Source of the DNA: Nitrosomonas communis
GTDB taxonomy: Bacteria; Pseudomonadota; Gammaproteobacteria; Burkholderiales; Nitrosomonadaceae
Direction: 5' to 3'
Length of the DNA stretch: 64,000 nucleotides
NCBI RefSeq assembly: GCF_001007935.1
Contig: NZ_CP011451.1
Location: forward strand, 2,728,001 to 2,792,000
Part shown: piece after piece, positions 30,741 through 40,968 of the stretch
Numbering within the stretch: position 1 is the stretch's first letter
Layout: each line of letters starts with the position of its first letter
The notes under the pieces: generated by a model
Seen by the model: the letters and a program-made list of their open reading frames with translations, nothing else
Databases searched by the model: none
Told to the model about the DNA's origin: nothing
Position numbers and translations under genes: made by a program

Positions 30741-31138
30741 GGGTTTCTCCTATTCAGCATAGTCAACGAGACCATTCCTTATATGATGTAAAAGATGCAG
30801 AACTAGCCAGTTTAAGTGAGTGCTTACGCAATAATTTGGCAGCAAACTTACCAGCATGCTGCGCTCATAATTGCGAATATGGACTTATGCAAGATGCACA
30901 AATCCATTTTCAAATCGCTCCACTAACATTCCTCATTCTGGAGATTTAAACTGATTTCTTATCTTTTTTTTAATTGTTTAGGAATGGAATAGCAATCTAA
31001 AGAAGTTAGGTACGGAAATCTATTGTACTTTGGAACAAGTGATGTTTTTGATCAGTTGAAAAAAGCCATGACCATCAGTGATGACCCCTAGTGCAACCTA
31101 CAAACAGATCACAAAGTGATTAAAATCTCACTGTTGTG
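30741..31138. other. Spacer without a supportable gene
   Basis: About 400 bp upstream of the cyclase gene. No frame with a ribosome binding site and plausible product was found. Confidence 0.4.
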
Positions 31139-31351
31139 CAATCATGACCGAATCTAATCAAATATTTTGCCATCATGGTCGCTGGCACCAGTCACACCAA
31201 TATACTCAGGCATCGGCAATGAGCCCGGTTGGCGACATCCTATGATATGAACCCCCACACCATGATAGTACAACTTCTTAGTTGAGCAGTAGCCTGAATC
31301 AGCCAACTGTTTCGCTACACACGCTTTAAACCTATGGCCTTGTTTGGCCAA
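31139..31351 (-). mobile_element. IS982-like element, internal fragment
   Basis: About 210 bp equivalent to the middle of the IS982-like transposase (KQGHRFKACVAKQLADSGYC to GVTGASDHDGKIFD), lacking both ends. It is directly followed by an IS3-family element. Confidence 0.8.
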
Positions 31352-31392
31352 GGCCGGTAGGTGTCAACATACTTTTCGCTTGAATACATTAT

Positions 31393-32481
31393 TTAAGCAA
31401 CCTTTTCCATCGTGGTTTTTGGTTGCGTATTACCGGGATTAAGCCTGACTGTTGATTCGTGTGACCAGTTTCGGGTTTCGCCTGACCAACGTTCCGGATG
31501 CTTCTTTTTCGCTTCCTCATAGAGACGTTTTCACTGTTCAAGAAGAGTCACATCATCACCATGATGGCGCTGTGTTGGTGTCACATATTTTATGCCGCCA
31601 TGGCGATGACAGTGGTTATACCAGTCAACAAAATGCAGCACCCATTGGCGTGCCTCGTCAAGACTTTCAAAAGGTTTGGATGGATAAGCAGGTGTATATT
31701 TCAAAGTTTTGAATAATGCCTCTGAATACGGATTATCGTTACTCACCGAAGGGCGGCTGAATGATGGAACAACACCCAGCTTCTGCATTGTTGCCAGCAT
31801 GGTGGCCCCTTTCATCGGGCTGCCATTATCTGAATGTAATACCACCTTCTGGTGGATGGGTAATACTTCAGTCAACCGGGTTTTTCGCAAAACATCAGCA
31901 GCTCGTTCCGATGATTCATTCTCATAGACTTCCCAGCCTACAATTTTACGACTATAGATATCCATGAACAGATACAGGTAAAAGAATACGCCTTTGAGCG
32001 TACTGGCCAGATAGGTAATGTCCCATGACCACACCTGATTGGGTCCATCTGCCATATAGGTTGTCGGTTTCTTTGTCGTGTCTGGATTGGCCGTACGGCC
32101 TCGGCGATGCAATTGGCCAGCATTACGTAAAATGCGGTAGAAACTGCTTTCTGACGCCAGATAAATAGCTTTGTCTGCTAGGGCAGGGACAATCTGTTTA
32201 GGTGTCTGGCTGCAGAATTCTTTACTGTTACAAACGTCGAGGATATGCTTTCTTTCCTGCTCACTGAGTTTATTGGCAGGCGTTTTCTCGACTATCTGCC
32301 GACGATCTTCCAGGCCAATGTGATGCCAGTATTGCAGCGTGCGGCTGCTGATGCCGATCACCTCACAGGCCAATCGTTGCCGTACACCTTGATTCACTGC
32401 TTCTGTTATTAATTGTATGGCCATCTGACGATCCTGCGCGCAGATCAATCTTCCTCGCTCACCCCCCAGATGGCTTCGCAC
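31393..32481 (-). pseudogene. IS3-family OrfB with an in-frame stop near the C-terminus
   Basis: The DDE subunit. Catalytic Asp residues sit in SWDITYLAS and VLHSDNGSPM and the Glu in NDNPYSEALFKTLKY. The frame reaches VTLLEQ and then meets a TGA at 31528-31530. The same frame continues with KRLYEEAKKKHPERWSG and the normal family tail down to 31393. Loss of ~45 residues after the catalytic core may or may not abolish activity. It overlaps orfA by 37 bp in a different frame, the standard IS3 frameshift arrangement. Confidence 0.8.
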
Positions 32482-32948
32482 TTTTTTGACAGCACCAGCA
32501 GCGCGGCTGTTTCTGCCAGTGCTTTTTCTTTGCGTCTGAGTTCAGCTTCCAGACGCTTTATCTGCTTCCGCTCTTCCTGACGATAGCGATTCTTTTCTTT
32601 CTCAGCCTGGGCATGGCGTTGATACCCTGACAGTGCTGCCGTTTTCCATTGATCAATCTGTTCTGAGTACAAGCCTTTACTGCAGCAATATTCACTCAGT
32701 TGTGCGCTATTCAAACCAGCTGTTTCTATGACAACCGCCAGCTTATCTTCTGCTGTCCAGTCATCTGCTTTACTGTTATCTCCCGGCACTGCGATCCCCC
32801 TATTCCTGTATTCTTTTCTCCATTTATACAGCGTAACATCAGATACGCCTGTTTCTTTACACAATTGGGGAACAGATACCGCATTGGGTGGCATCATCTT
32901 CTTGATGACTGATTCCTTAAATTCTTTTGAATAACTCTTTTGCTTCAT
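32445..32948 (-). CDS. IS3-family transposase OrfA, 167 aa
   Basis: Helix-turn-helix subunit, longer than the other OrfA proteins here. It has two HTH-like blocks (YSKEFKESVIKKMMPPNAVS with VSDVTLYKWRKEYRNRG, and DKLAVVIETAGLNSAQLSEYC) and a long basic coiled coil (RQEERKQIKRLEAELRRKEKALAE). It ends within the start of orfB, consistent with a -1 frameshift producing the full transposase. Confidence 0.85.
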   Translation of the reverse strand: MKQKSYSKEFKESVIKKMMPPNAVSVPQLCKETGVSDVTLYKWRKEYRNRGIAVPGDNSKADDWTAEDKLAVVIETAGLNSAQLSEYCCSKGLYSEQIDQWKTAALSGYQRHAQAEKEKNRYRQEERKQIKRLEAELRRKEKALAETAALLVLSKKCEAIWGVSEED

Positions 32949-33097
32949 GTCCTCTCACTTCGCCCTTCAAGTTTTTAGGTTTCAACTGCGGTGAAAGGTA
33001 TCCTGACACATAGGGGTAATACACGACCTAATTTTCTTACCCTCTTCTTGTTGTGCCCATCGAGGTTATTGAAAAACTTATTAGGGAGCATGAATTT

Positions 33098-33420
33098 ATG
33101 GAAACTATTGAAGAACAGCTTCTGCTGTTGAAGGATCGAGTCATAGCTTATAAAAGTGAGCTTTCTATATGCAGAATAAATGCTTCTGCTTTGGCTTATA
33201 TGATAAGCAACCTTGAATCTGAAAATCAGAATATTAAGCATGAAAATCTCGTATTGAAGGAGAAGATAGAAAGCTTTTATCACGCAAATCTTTATAGTCA
33301 TCAGTGTAAACATTGCGGTTCGGTAAAGCTAAAAAAAAAATTATTTGTATAGCTGATACTTTCTTCACTTGCCTGGATTGTAAAAAAGAGTCAATCATCA
33401 CAATCGATACTGTAATGTAG
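33098..33420 (+). pseudogene. Small coiled-coil zinc-ribbon protein with a frameshift in an A10 run
   Basis: The frame from the ATG at 33098 gives a coiled coil (LLLLKDRVIAYKSELSICR, LESENQNIKHENLVLKEKI) followed by a first CxxC (QCKHCGSVKL). It then crosses ten As at 33331-33340 and stops shortly after. In the -1 frame the run is followed by IICIADTFFTCLDCKKES, which supplies the second CxxC of a four-cysteine zinc ribbon and ends at 33420. Either a mutation has split a ~107-aa protein or slippage on the A run restores it. The role is unknown. Confidence 0.55.
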
Positions 33421-33899
33421 TTTTATTTCACATTTGCTGAATAAGCGGTTTCAGCTATGCTGAGAGAATAGAAATTCGAGTAACTAATCATCATAAAAAG
33501 AGGAACCGCGGAAGTTTATCTATCCAAATTATAGTATATCCCCTATAAATTAATTATAATTTAGAGGTCTCTGCATGACTGGGTTTTTAGAGTTTTTCTC
33601 TGTATGTGTCACTCATAAAAGCAGTCACTTAGAAATACCAAATTATCCAAAAAACCAGTTATGCAGGAGCCTAATTTAGGGATGACCTATCCGATATCAT
33701 TTCGCCGTAAAGTATTATCCGTTCGAGAGAAGGAGAATCTTACTATCGCGCAAGTGGCCAAGCGTTTTTGCGTAAGTGTGGCCAGTGTGACGCGTTAGAT
33801 CAAGACTCCCGATCCCAAGACCACCCGCAACAAGCCTGCCACCAGGATCAACATGGAAATTTACGATCTTGGTTGTAATAGTTAATAAAGGTTATTGGG
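33421..33899. other. Spacer with an IS630 HTH fragment at 33683-33865
   Basis: 33683-33865 reads MTYPISFRRKVLSVREKEN, then IAQVAKRFCVSVASVTR and a TAG, then IKTPDPKTTRNKPAT. This is an IS630 N-terminal fragment of the same family as at 7001 and 9428. No other gene seen. Confidence 0.7.
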
Positions 33900-34205
33900 A
33901 TGAAAAAAGTATATAGCAGCGTAGAAAATATTGCCGAGCTTAGACGTAAATCAGGCTTGACTCAGGCTGAATTTTGGAACAAGTTGGGAGTAACACAAAG
34001 CAGCGGATCACGTTATGAGTCAGGTGAAGGCATACCAAAGCCCATTAGAGAGTTAATAAGGCTGATTTATGTTGAAGAAATTGATTTGGCCAACATCAAC
34101 AGAACTGATTTGGCCATCGCTGCAATGCTAAAGGCCCAGCATCCTAAAATTTACAAAAGACTCAAAGAGGCGATTAAAATAAAAAATGTATACCCGCTGG
34201 ACTGA
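33900..34205 (+). CDS. XRE-family helix-turn-helix regulator
   Basis: A 101-aa phage-type DNA-binding protein. The HTH lies at residues ~10-55 (NIAELRRKSGLTQAEFWNKLGVTQSSGSRYESG), and the C-terminal helix (DLANINRTDLAIAAMLKAQHPKIYKRLKEA) is typical of regulators in transposable prophages. The start is preceded by a weak purine-rich site. It overlaps the HNH gene by 20 bp. It probably controls the small prophage-like block that follows. Confidence 0.8.
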   Translation: MKKVYSSVENIAELRRKSGLTQAEFWNKLGVTQSSGSRYESGEGIPKPIRELIRLIYVEEIDLANINRTDLAIAAMLKAQHPKIYKRLKEAIKIKNVYPLD

Positions 34206-34717
34206 GGACGAGGAAAAACTGTTGGCACATTTCTACCCTGACAGTCACCCTAATGCATTGGTTAAGCTGTTTCAAGGACGCTTTGATCATGGCAAGATCA
34301 GAGACAAAGTCCTCAAAAAAGGATTACGCAAATCAGAGCGCTATTACCAAGGAATCTATACCAAAAATGCCAACCCCTGGAACAAAGGGCTCACCCTCAA
34401 TCCAGCGTTAAAACAATACCAGATGCCAGGCTTTGGCCGTATCACAAGAAATCGTAACGGCTATCTGGAAGTCTGGCATAAGGGAAAATTCCAGGTGCTC
34501 TCACATGTCATCTGGGAAAAACACCACGGCAAGCCGGTGCCACATGGCATGACCTTGCGCTATGCCGACGGTAACAAAGGACAACGTAGACCCAAGCAAC
34601 CTGGTACTGGTGAGTAGAAGTGACGTAATACGCGAACACTCATTCAGCAAATATCCAAAAGAAATCAGGGAAATTCACCTGATGAATAAAGCAATCAATA
34701 GGATCATCCATGAATAA
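34186..34717 (+). pseudogene. HNH endonuclease-like phage protein, one-base frameshift
   Basis: The N-terminus has a Myb/HTH-like block (RWTEDEEKLLAHFYPDSHPN) and an NUMOD-like NPWNKGLTLNP segment. The HNH core begins NRNGYLEVWHKGKFQVLSHV and IWEKHHGKPVPHGM. At 34578 one extra G in AAAGGACAAC sends the frame into GQRRPKQPGTGE and a stop. Omitting that base gives DNVDPSNLVLVSRSD, the canonical HNH tail, which continues to 34717 and overlaps the next ATG. It is therefore a recent single-base pseudogene or a sequencing error. Confidence 0.75.
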
Positions 34718-35054
34718 TCAAAACAATATCACCGAACTGCGCGGATTGAAAGATAAATCTATCGACATCAAGCACGCCAAAGCGATCTCTGACACAGCTC
34801 AAGTCATTATCAACTCAGCCAAAATCGAAGCAGACTATGCCAAACATAACAAAAAGAAAACCACATCATTTATGCACGACAAAATCGTAGATTCATCGTC
34901 AGACGAATCTAATGACATTGATGATGACGATACATATGATCGACGCGAGCTGGCAGACGTTAACCGCATGGAACCCAAATTAACTAGCCCGAATATTGCA
35001 CGAGCATCAAAAATAAGAGCGAATTTGCCAGAAACTCATTTTACAATTGGATAA
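34710..35054 (+). CDS. Hypothetical prophage protein, 114 aa
   Basis: I do not recognise the family. The first half is helical and charged (AKAISDTAQVIINSAKIEADYAKH). The middle is an acidic Ser/Asp stretch (DSSSDESNDIDDDD) and the tail is basic. It overlaps the end of the frameshifted HNH gene by eight bases, so the three genes from 33900 form one block. The C-terminus may be truncated by the neighbouring IS1380 region. Confidence 0.5.
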   Translation: MNNQNNITELRGLKDKSIDIKHAKAISDTAQVIINSAKIEADYAKHNKKKTTSFMHDKIVDSSSDESNDIDDDDTYDRRELADVNRMEPKLTSPNIARASKIRANLPETHFTIG

Positions 35055-35215
35055 ATCAGATCTCTATTCAAAATTTGTTGTGATGGAATGCGTTTTTCTG
35101 AGGATTTTGTTGGAAATTATGACAAAAAAGAGGTTTTTCTTTGTTGACAGGCGTAGCCCATCCACCCCATTGCTATTTTATGCGGTAAACGGCGATTCAT
35201 AATCCTGGGAATGAG
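35055..35215. other. Short spacer at the left edge of the IS1380 element
   Basis: About 160 bp that include the probable left end of the IS1380-type element. The exact terminal repeat could not be fixed by eye. Confidence 0.35.
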
Positions 35216-36535
35216 TTACCCAGGAGCAAGTCTGGCTGCGGTTTGGAAGAACAGTTTTTGGTAGGGACAGCTGCTTGCCAGTAGAAAGCGAATACGGCGG
35301 GTATTACGTAGCATGACGGCACCGATTTTGATCAGTTTGAGGCGTAATGTGCTCACATAGGCCTGAGCCAGTTCGGTACCTTGCAAGGCAAGCCGCCGTA
35401 TGGTTTCCAGCAAGATGTAAGCCAGCGAGGACAGGAGTAGACGAAATTGATTTGACCACCACCGATGGCAACTGGTGCGGTCTGCAAACAGATCGAGCTG
35501 TTGTTCCTTGAGCCGGTTTTCCATTTCACCGCGTAAACAATAAATCTTATCGTACAGAAGCTGCGGTTTACCGGTCAGATTGGTGACGAGATAACGTGGA
35601 TGACTGCCTTTGTCAGTGTGTTCGATTTTAACAATGATGCGCCGTGTCCGCTGCCAGCTTTTTGCAGCATATTGAAACTCGTCAAATCGTCGTACTTTCT
35701 CACCTGATTCAACATACTGCTTCTCTGCCGCTTGCTGCCATTGCGCAGTGATCTCATTCAGCCGCTTGTTTTGGGCGATACCCACGATATAACCCACCTC
35801 ATGCCGCTCACACCATGCCAACATTCTGCGGCGGCAAAAACCACTGTCACCTCGAAAAATGATACAAACTGCAGGCCAGCTCTGCCTGAACCGTTTTACC
35901 AGCAATGACAGAATGGCCCAGGCATGTTTTGCCCCATCAATATTACTTGGCCGCAGGTAGCTTACCAGCAGTTGATCCTGGCAGAACACATACAGCGGCA
36001 AAAAGCAGTAGTGATCTGAATGCCATGAAAGAAGCGGCCTTCCTGTTTGCCATGAACCGCATCATCAGTAACATCAAAAATCCAGCATCAGTTCCTTGGG
36101 TGGCTGTTTAAATGAAGCCATAAACCGCTCTACCATTACTTGATGAACATGCCAGGCCGTTTGCCGATTCGCCCGATTCTCCCAGCGGCATAAGGTAGAG
36201 CTGCTTGCCAATACCTCTGCGCGTTCAACCGCTGATTGAATCGCCAAATCATGGCGTAATTGCTGATGATCATTGAGGTCTTCATAGCCACATGCCAACG
36301 CATAAACCCGTTGGCGCAATAGCGTCAAACTATCATGCCTGCAACTTGCCTGCCGACGATTATCGTCCAGCGCTTGAGCAACCGCTTTGCTCAACCCAAT
36401 GCGTTTATCCATCTGGCGCAATAACATGACACCACCATCTGAAGTAATATCCCCGCCCTGGAAATTCACTTCAACAGTACGCTTTTTTACCTCTGGAAAA
36501 TTAAACGATTCCTGGGTACACTTTGTCACTGGCAA
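35216..36535 (-). pseudogene. IS1380-family transposase, two frameshifts
   Basis: The N-terminal part (36074-36535) contains VNFQGGDITSDGGVMLLRQMD and the first Asp block LMLDF. An extra T then breaks the frame, and FDVTDDAVHGKQEGRFFHG is recoverable in the next frame. The C-terminal part (35216-36001) has IIFRGDSGFCRRRML (second Asp), MENRLKEQQLDLFADRTSC (Glu) and the family C-terminus. Two close indels around 36000-36080 inactivate it. Confidence 0.85.
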
Positions 36536-36647
36536 TTCCTTTTCTTTATTCAGCTTAGGTAACTGAATTATAAAGATTTAATGGGGAATTGCCCCTTTCC
36601 TTCGTGCAATATTCAGGCTAGCTACGTGCACCGCACTGGCGAGGGAA

Positions 36648-36725
36648 AGCAGCGTATTCAATGTGAATATCGATTGGAACAAATGATTGAAACGGAACTT
36701 ACCGCAATGATCGAGCACGAGTCTG
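36648..36725. repeat. ~80-bp direct repeat, left copy
   Basis: AAGCAGCGTATTCAATGTGA and the following ~60 bp recur at 37228-37305 at roughly 80 percent identity by eye. The left copy keeps an open frame (RIQCEYRLEQMIETELTAMI); the right copy does not. The two copies bracket the HicA/DUF1902 pair. Confidence 0.65.
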
Positions 36726-36736
36726 TACCTCGGAAA

Positions 36737-36934
36737 CTAAATACTCTGCTTGATTCTGGCTTGTTTCAGGATGGCGTTAGCAAGATTTCTGGAAACAATA
36801 TTCATGGGCACGGTAAATCGCTTACCGAAGAATGGGTTTTCCCATATTTCATGACTGCCTTTTTCTTGTCTGGCGAATACGCATCCATTTTCGAGCAAAA
36901 TACTTCGCAATCTGGGATAAATGCTGCCGCCCAT
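36737..36934 (-). CDS. hicA: HicA-type toxin (mRNA interferase)
   Basis: A 65-aa HicA/YcfA-like toxin with a double-stranded-RNA-binding fold. The motif GSHEIWENPFFGKRFTVPMN contains the catalytic His, and the C-terminus SRNLANAILKQARI is characteristic. The normal family N-terminus is short (RLRSILLENGCVFARQEKG). It starts three bases after the stop of the DUF1902 gene, so the two are co-transcribed with the antitoxin first. The product would cleave mRNA when the antitoxin is degraded. Confidence 0.85.
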   Translation of the reverse strand: MGGSIYPRLRSILLENGCVFARQEKGSHEIWENPFFGKRFTVPMNIVSRNLANAILKQARIKQSI

Positions 36935-36937
36935 AAG

Positions 36938-37174
36938 TTACAAAGAAATCCGGTCTTTGGCTGTTTGATTTTGTTGAAAGCTTATGATCATAGTGTCAAT
37001 ACTTACATCAACGCCATTTTCTGCGGCAATCTCAGGGGCGATTTTCCACACGCGTTCGGTCAGATCTTCGTATGTCTCGGATTCGGTAGCCAGTCCAATT
37101 TCGTCGCATACGGCAATCCACATGCCGGATTCGTTGTCGTGACTCACTTTTACAATAAAGAATGAAGTGTTCAT
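36938..37174 (-). CDS. DUF1902 (HicB-like) antitoxin
   Basis: A 78-aa partner of HicA. The family DUF1902 has the partial RNase-H-like HicB fold, seen here as FFIVKVSHDNESGMWIAVCD and EIGLATESETYEDLTERV. It lacks a C-terminal HTH, as is usual for DUF1902 antitoxins. It directly precedes hicA with a three-base gap, forming a type II toxin-antitoxin module in a degraded integrated element. Confidence 0.85.
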   Translation of the reverse strand: MNTSFFIVKVSHDNESGMWIAVCDEIGLATESETYEDLTERVWKIAPEIAAENGVDVSIDTMIISFQQNQTAKDRISL

Positions 37175-37227
37175 AACTCAAAAGACTACAGCAAATTCAA
37201 ATTATTGACAAACTCCGCTATGGCTGG

Positions 37228-37305
37228 GAAAAGCAGCGTATTTAATATGAATACCGGCTCAAATAAATGTTTGAATGGAACTTATCGCAATGATCGAGCA
37301 CGAGC
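37228..37305. repeat. ~80-bp direct repeat, right copy
   Basis: Degenerate partner of 36648-36725. It ends just beside the stop codon of the 85-aa gene at 37312. Confidence 0.6.
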
Positions 37306-37311
37306 TTTCTC

Positions 37312-37569
37312 TTAATTTAAGGCACCTGCTGGGGTCACAACGAAAATTAGAACTGGAGGATCTATCTCAGGATACTCCCAAACCTCAACAACTCGTACAG
37401 GAATCGGCTCATATGTTTCAGGATTAACAAGGCAAGGTAGCATAATTAAATCGCCATTGCCTGGCAGCGTATAAGATGAATCACATAATGATTCACATAA
37501 AGTCTCACTATGTGCAACTTTACCTTCATCCCATGGATATACTGCCCATTTTACATCAGGTTCAACCAT
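37312..37569 (-). CDS. Hypothetical protein, 85 aa
   Basis: I do not recognise the family. It is a small acidic protein with Trp/Pro-rich segments (VKWAVYPWDEGKV, VRVVEVWEYPEIDPPVLIFVV), suggesting a compact beta fold. No signal peptide. The ATG at 37569 has no strong ribosome binding site. It has the same orientation as the toxin-antitoxin pair and lies next to a copy of the repeat that flanks that pair, so it may be a small cargo gene. Confidence 0.45.
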   Translation of the reverse strand: MVEPDVKWAVYPWDEGKVAHSETLCESLCDSSYTLPGNGDLIMLPCLVNPETYEPIPVRVVEVWEYPEIDPPVLIFVVTPAGALN

Positions 37570-37808
37570 TGTCGTCTCTAGGCAACATTTGTGAATGTGA
37601 ATGTAAAGGTTATAACAAAATTATGATATTGACAAACTCAATCTATAACGTATTGCACCACTTCGGCCGATCAAACGGCAAATAAAACTAAGCATCTTAA
37701 AGGTGCAAGCAGCTTTTCAATGCACGGACTTAATTTTCAAATAACTGAACCGTTTAAAAAAAACCAAAAATCATAACAACTGATGAGGAAAGCAAGGGGC
37801 TGTCATTT

Positions 37809-38093
37809 ATGATTGCAAACTATGTAACCATTGAAAAATTCTGTCAGGTGACAGGATACACGCCAGATGCTATCAGGTCTAAAATTAATCGTGGTGACTG
37901 GGTTAAAGGTCAAGAGTACACTAAAGCGCCTGACGGCAGAATCTTAATCATTGTAGAGGGGTATCATTCATGGGTGGAAACAAGTATCCAGGAGTCAGAG
38001 AGTCAAGCGACTCGTCCATTGAAATTGACTTCTACTACAAAAGGCAGCGTTGCCGCGAGCGTCTCTCACTCAAGCCCTCCCCCACTAACCTGA
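37809..38093 (+). CDS. Excisionase-like protein, 94 aa
   Basis: The first ~55 residues (YVTIEKFCQVTGYTPDAIRS and KINRGDWVKGQEYTKAPDGR) match the excisionase-type winged HTH found just upstream of tyrosine integrases in prophages and genomic islands. Its 3' end overlaps the integrase start by ~120 bp in another frame. The last ~40 residues are low-complexity Ser/Pro, so the natural stop may have been lost. Confidence 0.65.
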   Translation: MIANYVTIEKFCQVTGYTPDAIRSKINRGDWVKGQEYTKAPDGRILIIVEGYHSWVETSIQESESQATRPLKLTSTTKGSVAASVSHSSPPPLT

Positions 38094-38571
38094 GAAAAGC
38101 TGCCCAGCATCGAGCAGCCATACTCAATACTATTGATGCTGGTGCATTTGATTACTCGTACACATTCCCTGAATCAAAGAATGCTATTAAATTCGCGCCG
38201 TCACAGTATATGATCAAAACTTATTTAGCTGAATGGCTTGCTAATAAAAAGCCAACGATCAAAGCCAGTACATTTAATGACTACAGAAAGATAATAAATA
38301 ATCTAGTAATACCTCAATTTGGCTCTAAATTATTAACATGCCTGAGCCGCAATGATGTAAGAACGTGGGTTGCTAGTATGGATTGCTCAAATAAGCGCAT
38401 GGCTAATATTCTGAGTCCATTGCGCGCTGCGCTGCAAGATGCCCTCCATGACGATCTTATCCAATCAAATCCCCTGTTGGGATGGACATATCAACGCAAT
38501 GAAGCGCCAGCAACTAAAGACCATGTGGATCCATTTAGGAACGAGGATTCAATAACTCCAGAGCTTTGAGT

Positions 38572-39861
38572 TGTAAATTAAGTTGCCGCGGATAGAGTAT
38601 TTCGGTTATGTTCTGACAATGAAGATAACCACCTATGCCCCGGAAGTCGAAGCGCAAATGCGCAATTTTTATCACAGCTTATCGGAAAAAGACCGCCGCC
38701 GCTATGCTGCCGTTGAGGCGGCAAAGCTGGGTCACGGAGGGATCACCTACCTTTGTCAGGTATTACACTGCGATGAAGGCACCGTTAGCCGTGGCCTGAA
38801 AGAGTTAAAGATGCCGTTGCTTGAAAAGGAGAAACGTATTCGGCAAGCAGGAGGTGGGCGAAAGTCAGTTGTGGAGACGATGGCAGGGCTGGATGAAGCT
38901 TTTTTAGAGATGTTAAAAAATCATACTGCCGGCTCACCAATAGATGAATCCGTAAAGTGGTCAAATTTGAGCCGCAGCGAAATGGCTGAGAAGCTAAAAC
39001 AGTGCGGATTTAGCGTGAGTGTGACCGTTGTTGATCAATTGCTCGACAAACATCATTTTCGCCGCCGTCAAGCCTTCAAGGTTGAAGCCGGGAAAAAGAA
39101 CCTGCCGCATCGGGACGAGCAGTTCAAAAATATCGAGCGCCTCAAAGAAGAGTACCGGGTCCAGGGTAATCCGGTGATGAGTATGGACGTTAAAAAAAAG
39201 AATTGATCGGTAATTTTTATCGCCCCGGAAAGCTCTATACCACTGAGGTCGTGCGGATCAATGATCATGATTTTGCATCCCTGGCAGACAGTAAAATTGT
39301 GCCTCATGGGCTGTATGACATCCATCGCAAAAGCGGCTATATCGTATTAGGCACGAGCCATGATACCTCTGAATTTGCTTGCGCCTGTATCCGGCATGGG
39401 TGGTTGAACTATGGTCAACTGGACTATCCAAAGGCGACGAGTATTTTATTGCTCTGCGACTGTGGAGGCAGCAATAATGCACGCCACGCTATCTTTAAAG
39501 AGGATTTACAGAAATTGGCAGATGAATTGGCTATTGAGATTCGTATCGCTCACTATCCCCCGTACACGTCAAAATATAATCCCATAGAGCATCGATTATT
39601 TCCTCATATCACCAAAGCTTGTAGTGGAGTTATTTTTACCAGTGTCGAGCGGGTCAAAGCAGTCATGAGTAAAGCAAAAACTTCTCAGGGACTAAAGGTC
39701 TTTATCTCAATTATGGATAGGGTATTTGAAACTGGGCGCAAAGTGGCGGATGGCTTTAAAGAAAATATCACCATTGAGTTTGACCCGTTTTTACCGAAAT
39801 GGAATTATGTTGCTATTCCATCTGCTTGCATAATTTCTGGGGTTATTAAATCCTGATTCCT
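38572..39861 (+). mobile_element. ISAzo13-family element in the integrase (ends approximate)
   Basis: The integrase frame stops at 38572 and resumes near 39862, which sets the limits to within a few bases. The enclosed gene is a two-frame transposase. A fragment of a second copy lies at 7548-7718. Confidence 0.75.
38619..39856 (+). CDS. ISAzo13-family transposase, probable -1 frameshift at A8G
   Basis: The first frame (38619-39206) carries the HTH part, including RYAAVEAAKLGHGGITYLC and GAGGRKSVVE-like segments, and reaches the first Asp in PVMSMDVKKK. At 39192-39200 lies AAAAAAAAG; slipping back one base converts ...KKKN-stop into ...KKKELIGNFYRPGK. The second frame holds LLLCDCGGSNNAR (second Asp) and PYTSKYNPIEHRLFPHI (Glu). 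The heptamer AAAAAAG is a classic slippery site, so programmed frameshifting is plausible; simple mutation is the alternative. Confidence 0.75.
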
Positions 39862-40968
39862 TATTAAAGAAGAACAGCAGGTCATCATTGAAGAGGCAAC
39901 CGGACAAATCAAGAATCAGTGTATCGTATTTTTCTGGACCGGGATGAGAACATCTGAGTTAATTGCGCTTGAATGAATTGATATTGATTGGAATAAAAAG
40001 AAAATAAAAGACAATAAAATGCGAATTAAGAGCTGAAATAGAAGCCAGTCCATCAATAACGTTAAACTATTGAGGAAGAATCACCCAACCTCAATCAATC
40101 AAAGTAACCGATGAACTGGCAAAACCGATTAATAACGATTTATCTCTATGTTTGCAAGCATTATCAGCAAAATCTTTGGGCTTATAGTCAAAGAATGAGC
40201 AACCACGCGGATTTAAGCTTCAGCGACGAAGAAGTCATTACTCTCTTCCTGTTCGGTGTAATGGACAAGCATCGAGAGATCAAAGGTATTTATGAGTATG
40301 CGGATCGCCACTTACGCGATTGGTTTCCACGACTTCCAGGTTATGTGGCTTATGTTCAGCGTCTGAATCGGGTAGCCGATGTGTTTGCACCCTTATTAGC
40401 ACTGATTCAGCAAGAACAGGAAACCAGGAATGCCGGGCAGGTTTGGTTGACTGATTCATTTCCGGTCATCCTTGCGAGGCAAGGTCGTCGGTTTAACGCG
40501 TGTGTAGCGAAACAGTTGGCGGATTCAGGCTACTGCTCTACCAAGAAGTTGTACTATCATGGTGTGCGGGTCCATATCATAGGGCGCCGCCAACCAGGCT
40601 CACTGCCGATTCCTGAGTATATTGGTGTGACTGGCGCCAGCGACCATGATGGCAAAATATTTGATCAGATTCGACCACAATTGTACAACAATGAGCTGTA
40701 CGGTGATAAAGCTTATCAACGGCCTGACGCTGAATGCATCAGGCGAGCTCAGAATCTGACCGTCTTGACACCGGTTAAAAAACAAAAAGGGCAGCACCAT
40801 CTGGAACCACAGGATCAATGGTTTATCGACAGCAGTTTCTCGCGTGCGGCAACCGATTGAAGCCTTATTTGCCTGGATTGAAGAAAAAACAGGCATTGAA
40901 TGATGTGGTTCCCTGTAACTGGACAACCTGAAAGAAAGTTCAGCTCTGATATGTATAGTTAAACAGGT

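Larger units (their letters stand above)
31362..33008 (-). mobile_element. IS3-family element, ~1.65 kb
   Basis: Imperfect inverted ends beginning TGTCAACATAC and, inverted, TGTCAGGATAC enclose orfA and orfB. No target duplication is evident, so one flank has probably been rearranged. Confidence 0.7.

Noticed and set aside
36581..37165. Plus-strand 194-aa frame
   Set aside because: It runs antisense to the clear HicA and DUF1902 genes and has no family features beyond a short repeated segment.
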